Made by a program: the position numbers and the translations under genes
Shown here: positions 57,726 through 64,000 of the stretch, in pieces
Layout: every line of letters starts with the position of its first letter
How positions within the stretch are numbered: position 1 is the first letter of the stretch
The notes under the pieces: generated by a model
Database searches by the model: none
What the model saw: the letters and a program-made list of their open reading frames with translations, nothing else
What the model was told of the DNA's origin: nothing
Origin: an uncultured Chlorobiaceae bacterium
GTDB taxonomy: Bacteria; Bacteroidota; Chlorobiia; Chlorobiales; Chlorobiaceae
DNA: 64,000 nt
Assembly (NCBI GenBank): GCA_903887845.1
Contig: CAISRC010000091.1
Span: forward strand, 1-64,000
Direction: 5' to 3'

Positions 57726-59303
57726 ATGTCTGATCCTGTCATCAAGCGGGCACTGGTATCTGTATCTGATAAAACCGGTATTGTAGATTTTTGCCGGGAC
57801 CTCTCTCGCCTCGGGGTTGAGATTTTTTCAACAGGTGGTACCCTGAAGTCGCTTCAGGACGCAGGTGTCAGTGCAGCCTCCATCTCAACTATCACCGGAT
57901 TTCCGGAAATCATGGACGGAAGGGTCAAAACCCTTCATCCAAAGATTCATGGCGGACTACTTGCTGTTCGGGAGAATGCCGATCATGTGAAGCAGGCAAT
58001 GGAAAATGGTATCAGCTTTATTGATCTGGTTGTGGTGAACCTTTATCCCTTTGAGGCAACCGTAGCCAAACCGGATGTGACGTTTGAGGATGCCATAGAG
58101 AATATTGATATCGGAGGTCCTTCTATGCTTCGGAGCGCGGCCAAGAATAACGAATCGGTAACGGTAGTCACCGACAGTGCCGATTATGCGCTGGTGCTGC
58201 AGGAGATGAGGGAGAATAACGGTGCCACCAAACGGACGACCCGTCTCTCTCTTGCTTTGAAGGTGTTTGAACTCACCTCCCGCTATGATCGTGCCATTGC
58301 CTCTTATCTGGCTGGAGCTGTCGGAGGAACGCAGTCTGAGGCGGCAACCAGGATGACGGTAAGCCTTGAGCGTGAGCTCGATATGCGTTATGGTGAGAAC
58401 CCGCATCAAAGCGCAGGGCTTTACCGCCTGACCGATGAGAACGGAACCCGCTCTTTTGGTGACTTTTTCGAAAAGCTGCATGGCAAGGAGCTCTCCTACA
58501 ACAACATGCTCGACATTGCCGCAGCCGTCACCCTGATTGAGGAGTTCCGTGGTGAGGAGCCGACGGTCGTTATTGTCAAACACACCAACCCTTGCGGCGT
58601 CGCGCAGGCCTCTACGCTTGCTGACGCCTACCGCAGGGCATTTTCAACCGATACCCAGGCTCCTTTTGGGGGCATTATCGCCTTTAACCGTCCTCTTGAT
58701 ATGGAAGCGGCAAAGGCGGTCAATGAAATCTTTACTGAAATTCTTATTGCTCCTGCCTTTGAGGATGGTGTGCTTGAGATGCTGATGAAGAAAAAAGATC
58801 GCAGGCTTGTGCTGCAGACGAGTGCCCTCCCCAAAGGCGGCTGGGAGTTCAAGTCCACACCATTCGGAATGCTTGTTCAGGAGCGCGACAGCAAAATTGT
58901 TGCAAAAGAGGATCTCACCGTTGTCACCAAACGGCAACCGACCGCAGAGGAGATTGCCGACCTGATGTTTGCCTGGAAGATCTGCAAGCATATCAAATCG
59001 AACACCATTCTCTATGTTAAAAACCGCCAGACGTATGGTGTTGGAGCCGGTCAGATGTCGCGCGTTGACTCCTCAAAAATTGCGCGCTGGAAAGCCTCAG
59101 AAGTCGGGCTTGACCTGAGAGGATCAGTTGTGGCCTCAGATGCGTTTTTCCCCTTTGCTGATGGCTTGCTTGCAGCGGCTGAGGCTGGAGTCACGGCAGT
59201 CATTCAGCCGGGAGGTTCTATCAGGGACAATGATGTCATTGAAGCCGCCGATGCCAACAACCTTGCCATGGTCTTTACCGGGATGCGTCATTTCAAGCAT
59301 TGA
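57726..59303 (+). CDS. purH: Bifunctional AICAR formyltransferase / IMP cyclohydrolase
   Basis: 525-residue enzyme for the last two steps to IMP. The N-terminal MGS-type cyclohydrolase has [45 protein letters not shown] (core [14 protein letters not shown]). The C-terminal formyltransferase has [19 protein letters not shown] and [14 protein letters not shown] terminator follows. A decayed copy of codons 46-69 lies upstream. Confidence 0.97.
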   Translation: MSDPVIKRALVSVSDKTGIVDFCRDLSRLGVEIFSTGGTLKSLQDAGVSAASISTITGFPEIMDGRVKTLHPKIHGGLLAVRENADHVKQAMENGISFIDLVVVNLYPFEATVAKPDVTFEDAIENIDIGGPSMLRSAAKNNESVTVVTDSADYALVLQEMRENNGATKRTTRLSLALKVFELTSRYDRAIASYLAGAVGGTQSEAATRMTVSLERELDMRYGENPHQSAGLYRLTDENGTRSFGDFFEKLHGKELSYNNMLDIAAAVTLIEEFRGEEPTVVIVKHTNPCGVAQASTLADAYRRAFSTDTQAPFGGIIAFNRPLDMEAAKAVNEIFTEILIAPAFEDGVLEMLMKKKDRRLVLQTSALPKGGWEFKSTPFGMLVQERDSKIVAKEDLTVVTKRQPTAEEIADLMFAWKICKHIKSNTILYVKNRQTYGVGAGQMSRVDSSKIARWKASEVGLDLRGSVVASDAFFPFADGLLAAAEAGVTAVIQPGGSIRDNDVIEAADANNLAMVFTGMRHFKH

Positions 59304-59358
59304 GGGTGGTATTAAGGAGATTTTTTCGACTAACATAGAGTGCGGAAAATAACATAAG

Positions 59359-59396
59359 ATCGGGGTTGTACAGAAGCGGTGCGCCCCGATTTTTTT
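59359..59396 (+). terminator. Intrinsic terminator after purH
   Basis: ATCGGGG (59359-59365) pairs with CCCCGAT (59384-59390) with an 18-base loop, followed by a run of seven T to 59396. It overlaps the beginning of the longest frame for the next gene, which supports the later start I give for that gene. Confidence 0.85.
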
Positions 59397-59446
59397 ATGG
59401 TATAAGGAACAACATCAAGGATTTTGTAAGAAAATTGAGAGAAACT

Positions 59447-60444
<998 letters not shown>

Positions 60445-60451
<7 letters not shown>

Positions 60452-61461
60452 TAACCTCTTTTTCCTTGCAGGTTGGGGGGCAGGTGTGACCCCAACTTGC
60501 TCTTATCCTGAAAGTCACATCTTTTCAGATTCTCCGCCACCGCCAGGGCATTGCGTTTCAGCCTGCGAAGCCCGATACGGAAGACGGGTGTTCCATAAAA
60601 CAGTTCACGGAAGCCTGATCTGGTAAGGCTCAGTATCTTCTCTGTGGAAATATTCACCAGTTCATTTCGTAACTCAAAAGCTGGATCAGCCATGATGCCT
60701 GCCTGCTGGTTACTGGGGCAAACCTCCTGACAGAGGTCGCATCCGAACATCCAGTCGCCGATCATTGCCGCCTCTTCAGTGGTAAATTCACGTTTCAGCT
60801 CAACGGTCAGGTAGGAAATGCACTTTGAGGCGTCAATTTTTCTCGGTTCAATCAAAGCGCCGGTAGGGCAGTGGTCAAGGCACTTGCTGCAACTTCCACA
60901 AACATTTGGCAATGTGAATTTTGAGGAGGGTATAGCTCGATCGAGAAGTATCTCTCCAAGAACAATGTTTGATCCTGCAGATGGCACCTGCAGAAGAGTG
61001 TTTTTGCCTGTTTTTCCAATTCCAGCCTTCTCAGCCCAGTTTTTTTCGAGGAGGGGAGAGCTGTCAACCGTTATCAGTCCCCTGAGAGGTTCGCCTGCAA
61101 GTATCTTTATTGCGGCAAGAAGCTTTTCAAGTTTGCCCCTGACAACAGTATGGTAGTCATTAATGAGCCCATACTTCGAGATTTTAGGGAGACCTTCGCG
61201 AGACGCCAGAGTATAATTATAGCTTATGGCGACGGAGATGATGGTGTGCAGACCGGAGAGCAGCAGGGATGGATTTGCCCGTTCCTCCATCCACTTTTCC
61301 ATATAGATCATCTCACCATGCCGCTTTTCCTGTATCATGGCAGTAAAGCGCTGGAGTGCAAGCGATTCCTGTGTCAAGGAGGAAAAGCCTGTTGCTGCAA
61401 ACCCAAGCCGAGCAGCTTCTTTTCGGATTAAGCTGGCAAGATCTGTTGATGTCTCAGCCAT
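60445..61461 (-). CDS. queG: Epoxyqueuosine reductase
   Basis: 338 residues. B12-dependent enzyme that removes the epoxide to make queuosine in tRNA. The N-terminal domain has [16 protein letters not shown] and a C-terminal dicluster ferredoxin has [16 protein letters not shown] and [11 protein letters not shown]. The QueE enzyme is encoded at 53750-54421. It overlaps the aldo/keto reductase gene tail by seven bases in convergent orientation, and its start overlaps the upstream small membrane-protein gene. Confidence 0.95.
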
Positions 61462-61729
61462 AGCGTTTTTTTGCCATCTGTCGCACGCCTGAAAAGAGCA
61501 GTGAGGTCATCATGAGCAGAAAACCCCACAGGAGTGAGATTACTCCTCCAATAAAAGCGGCAAGGATACCTGTCTTCACTCCCATGGAGATGACTGCGGC
61601 AAACCACAGCGCAAGAATCGGAAGGATGAAAAGCATCCGCAGTGATTTCAGCAACAAGGGAAGAGTGGCGGCCGCCGTCGCTAATGCCAGTGTAAGCCAC
61701 CAGGTGGTATTGGAAAGAAAAGTCATCAT
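61454..61729 (-). CDS. Small membrane protein of unknown function
   Basis: 91 residues with three hydrophobic stretches (about 8-28, 30-52 and 55-78) and a basic end QMAKKRYG. The stop region overlaps the queG start by eight bases, so translation may be coupled. Two adjacent ATG codons are candidate starts. I recognise no family. Confidence 0.65.
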   Translation of the reverse strand: MMTFLSNTTWWLTLALATAAATLPLLLKSLRMLFILPILALWFAAVISMGVKTGILAAFIGGVISLLWGFLLMMTSLLFSGVRQMAKKRYG

Positions 61730-61753
61730 GACAGGAATTGTGCCTCCACCTTT

Positions 61754-63721
61754 TTATTTCCCAACCGGTGCTGACAACGCCCCGGTCGGGCAGCTTTCCG
61801 TCATGACCGCAATATCAAGTTCGCCGTCGCGTTCTTCGATCATACGAACGCAAATCCCGCAATCAACGCACTTTTCCCGCTCCATGCTGATATCGGCATT
61901 TTCGGCTTTGTAAAAGCCGGGATGTTCATGTTTTTGTGCGGCATGAACGGGCAAATAACGGGAGGCAAGTTCCCGAAGACGGCAGTCGTTGATGGCATTG
62001 CATTTGCATTGGAGGCATCGCGCGGCCTCTTCACGGGCCAGAGCTTCCGTATAGCCGGTGACCGCTTCGCTGAAGCTTCTCTTTCGTTCAGATGGCGGCA
62101 GCTCCGGGACAGCGACTCTTGGTGCAGGTTGTTTTTGCTGATAGAAAGCCTGGGGTGCCTCGTCTTTTGCACCGTAAGATGAATTAAACGGAACTTTCGA
62201 AGTGGCAACTATCTTGCCATGTAAAAAGAGATTGATGGCATGAGCTGCCCGTTTTCCCTGTTCAACAGCACGAATGGCGGTATCGGTGCCTGTGACACAA
62301 TCCCCGCCGGCAAAAAGCCATGCGGTGTCTGATTGCAGGGTTTCCGGATTGACCAGAAGTTCGCCGTACTTTCCAGCCCCTGTTCCCGCCGCATGAGCCA
62401 CAGCGTGGTCGATCTGCTGGCCGATAGCCGAGATAATAGTGTTGGCGGTTATAGTAAACTCCGATCCTTCAACAGGCACTGGCGTTCTCCGTCCAGAAGC
62501 GTCGAACGCTCCCGGCTGCATTGTTATGGCTGTTATTTCAAGCGTGCCATTCATTGCCCTGATGTCGGTTGGCGCAGCCCACTCAATGAGGGAAATACCT
62601 TCTGCCAGAGCTTCCTGAATTTCGGAAGCGTTTGCGGGCATCTCTTTTCTGGATCGGCGATAGAGAATCGTGACGGTTGAGGCGCCAAGGCGAAGCGCTG
62701 TTCTTGCAGCATCAATGGCGGTGTTGCCGCCACCGGTTACCACCACCAGCTCTCCGGGATGAGGCTGTTCGCCTGATGCCGCTTTCCGCAAAAACTCAAT
62801 GCCGGTGGTCACACCGGGTGTTTCTTCGCCAGCAATATTCATTGTTGCCGCCTTTTGCGCACCGACCGCAAGAAACACGGCGTCATAGTTACCATGAAGC
62901 GTTTCAAGGGTAACCTCTTTACCGAAAGTAGTGTTGAACCGGAACTTCAGTCCCATATCAAGCAGGGTTGCCAGGTCGTTTTCTATAACCGCATCCGGCA
63001 GCCTGAAGCGGGGAATACCGTAACGCATCATCCCTCCAGCTTTTGCGCTGGCTTCAAGTATTGTCACCTCATGTCCGTGACAAAGCAGGAACCACGCCCC
63101 TGTAAGACCGGCTGGACCTGAGCCGACAATGGCGACCTTTTTGCCTGTTTTCTGAGCAAGTGCAGGAATAAAGCGATTGGCTTGCTCAGCATCCCTGTCA
63201 GAGGCAAAGCGCTTCAGCGCACAGATAGAGACTGGCTGATCAATGCCATGCCGTCTGCACTCATCTTCACAGGGAGCCGGGCAGATTCTGCCGAGAATTC
63301 CGGGAAGAGGAATGGTTTGCTTGATGATCTCTATGGCCCGCGCATCGTCATGGCTTGCAATTGCCGCAACAAAATCGGGAATATTGCAGCCTGCAGGACA
63401 AGTAATTTCACAGGGTCCAAAGCAGTCGCCGCCATGCTCCTGGATGATTCTCTCAAGACTTTGACGCCTCATGGCGTTGAGTTCCTCATTCTCGGTTTCG
63501 ATGACCATTCCCTCCGATACCAGAGTATCACATGCCGGAACAAAGCGGTTTTTTCCCTTGATCTCGACAATGCACATCCAGCATGACCCGGTCTCCTCAA
63601 GAGACTTGTGAAAGCAGAGAGTAGGAATAACGATGCCCGCAGCAGTTGCAGCGTCAAGAATTGATGTTCCGGGCGCTGCCGTAACCGTCTGCCGGTTGAT
63701 GGTCAGTAAGAGTTGCTTCAT
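61754..63721 (-). CDS. Multi-cluster FAD oxidoreductase (GltD-like with N-terminal ferredoxin)
   Basis: 655 residues in four blocks. Residues 1-80 are a 2Fe-2S ferredoxin-like domain ([16 protein letters not shown], a later Cys in FVPACDTL), followed by a Cys-rich Fe-S segment ([25 protein letters not shown]) like that of GltD, then FAD ([12 protein letters not shown]) and NADPH ([12 protein letters not shown]) domains, and at the end [12 protein letters not shown] and [10 protein letters not shown]...CPTGAL ferredoxin clusters. This is a pyridine nucleotide:ferredoxin-type electron hub, as in GltD or NADH-dependent hydrogenase subunits. Its start codon overlaps the ispH stop by four bases, which suggests it may deliver electrons to IspH. 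Inference. Confidence 0.9.
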   Translation of the reverse strand: MKQLLLTINRQTVTAAPGTSILDAATAAGIVIPTLCFHKSLEETGSCWMCIVEIKGKNRFVPACDTLVSEGMVIETENEELNAMRRQSLERIIQEHGGDCFGPCEITCPAGCNIPDFVAAIASHDDARAIEIIKQTIPLPGILGRICPAPCEDECRRHGIDQPVSICALKRFASDRDAEQANRFIPALAQKTGKKVAIVGSGPAGLTGAWFLLCHGHEVTILEASAKAGGMMRYGIPRFRLPDAVIENDLATLLDMGLKFRFNTTFGKEVTLETLHGNYDAVFLAVGAQKAATMNIAGEETPGVTTGIEFLRKAASGEQPHPGELVVVTGGGNTAIDAARTALRLGASTVTILYRRSRKEMPANASEIQEALAEGISLIEWAAPTDIRAMNGTLEITAITMQPGAFDASGRRTPVPVEGSEFTITANTIISAIGQQIDHAVAHAAGTGAGKYGELLVNPETLQSDTAWLFAGGDCVTGTDTAIRAVEQGKRAAHAINLFLHGKIVATSKVPFNSSYGAKDEAPQAFYQQKQPAPRVAVPELPPSERKRSFSEAVTGYTEALAREEAARCLQCKCNAINDCRLRELASRYLPVHAAQKHEHPGFYKAENADISMEREKCVDCGICVRMIEERDGELDIAVMTESCPTGALSAPVGK

Positions 63722-64000
63722 TCGCTGTGCTGTGAAGGGTGTTTCTCGGCGAAATTCTGTTCAAGAAAGAGAGCTACTTTTTCAAGATGCCACATGGGTG
63801 TGGAGGTGGCGCCGCAGACGCCGACATTGTCAATCGACTTGCCATTACTGCCGTTAAACCATACCTCCTGAATCTCATTAATATCTTCGATAAAAAAACT
63901 TCCGGGATTAGCAGCTTTGCATATATTATACAATACCTGGCCATTTGAACTCTTTTTCCCTGCCACAAAAATGATAACATCGTTGGCAAGCGAGAAGTCG
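63718..64000 (-). CDS. ispH: IspH (LytB), C-terminal part, 5' end outside window
   Basis: About 93 residues of the C-terminal part of 4-hydroxy-3-methylbut-2-enyl diphosphate reductase, the last enzyme of the non-mevalonate isoprenoid pathway. It is open to the window edge: [47 protein letters not shown]. It needs two low-potential electrons. Its stop overlaps the start of the flavin/Fe-S oxidoreductase gene by four bases. Feeds carotenoid and phytol/farnesol chain synthesis in this pigment-rich organism. Confidence 0.93.
   Translation of the reverse strand, partial: DFSLANDVIIFVAGKKSSNGQVLYNICKAANPGSFFIEDINEIQEVWFNGSNGKSIDNVGVCGATSTPMWHLEKVALFLEQNFAEKHPSQHSE

Overview
The window comes from a green sulfur bacterium (phylum Chlorobi), probably of the Chlorobium/Pelodictyon lineage. 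The evidence is a BchF/BchV-type bacteriochlorophyllide vinyl hydratase, a RuBisCO-like protein (RLP) of the type-IV 'Photo' kind in its own operon, a small protein resembling chlorosome envelope proteins, a short Bacteroidetes/Chlorobi-type primary sigma factor, and IleRS and Mrp variants typical of the Bacteroidetes-Chlorobi group. Most of the window is chromosomal core. I see no phage, CRISPR array or complete insertion sequence.

Layout. 1-13 kb: 3' part of rpoD, an LptF/G-type permease and an M16 peptidase lipoprotein (minus strand), uvrB, a bifunctional RelA/SpoT, a LemA-TPM-TPM set and gcvT. 13-24 kb: ftsK, nfu-like, mrp, der, a frameshifted 7TM-DISM histidine kinase, rplM-rpsI, rpsB-tsf with a clear terminator, pyrH and recX. 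24.6-29.4 kb: a minus-strand ABC transporter of the branched-chain amino acid (Liv) type in which the LivM permease and LivG ATPase are fused. 29.7-36.3 kb: bchV-like hydratase with a coupled small membrane protein, then a run encoding a class II aldolase/dehydrogenase fusion, an LsrF-type thiolase/aldolase, the RLP, an SDR and an LptE-like lipoprotein. 36.4-43 kb: a HEPN protein and nucleotide-sugar genes (rfbA, rfbC, rfbD, rfbB, galE, manC). 43-54 kb: chlorosome-like protein, ileS, a DksA-like protein, purF, a GH8 lipoprotein, tRNA-Ala(GGC), ftsX, nfo, a glycosyltransferase, queE and purN. 55.2-57.7 kb: a small accessory islet (DUF4160/DUF2442 pair, truncated antitoxin, membrane protein, a decayed purH fragment, an alpha/beta hydrolase). 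57.7-64 kb: purH, an aldo/keto reductase, queG, a small membrane protein, a multi-cluster FAD oxidoreductase and the 3' part of ispH.

The strongest candidate for an incompletely understood system is the RLP cluster at 30.5-35.8 kb. A zinc-type sugar-phosphate aldolase fused to a dehydrogenase, a close relative of LsrF (which in enteric bacteria thiolyses a phosphorylated C5 dione to acetyl-CoA and dihydroxyacetone phosphate), a non-carboxylating RuBisCO homologue and another SDR sit head to tail. Together they look like a route that isomerises, oxidises or reduces, and cleaves a phosphorylated C5 sugar, perhaps one left over from S-adenosylmethionine use. That pathway is inference.

Other points of interest are the purH remnant differing from the intact gene almost only at synonymous sites, the one-base frameshift in the kinase, the ispH-coupled flavin/iron-sulfur oxidoreductase, and several small repeats and leader structures.
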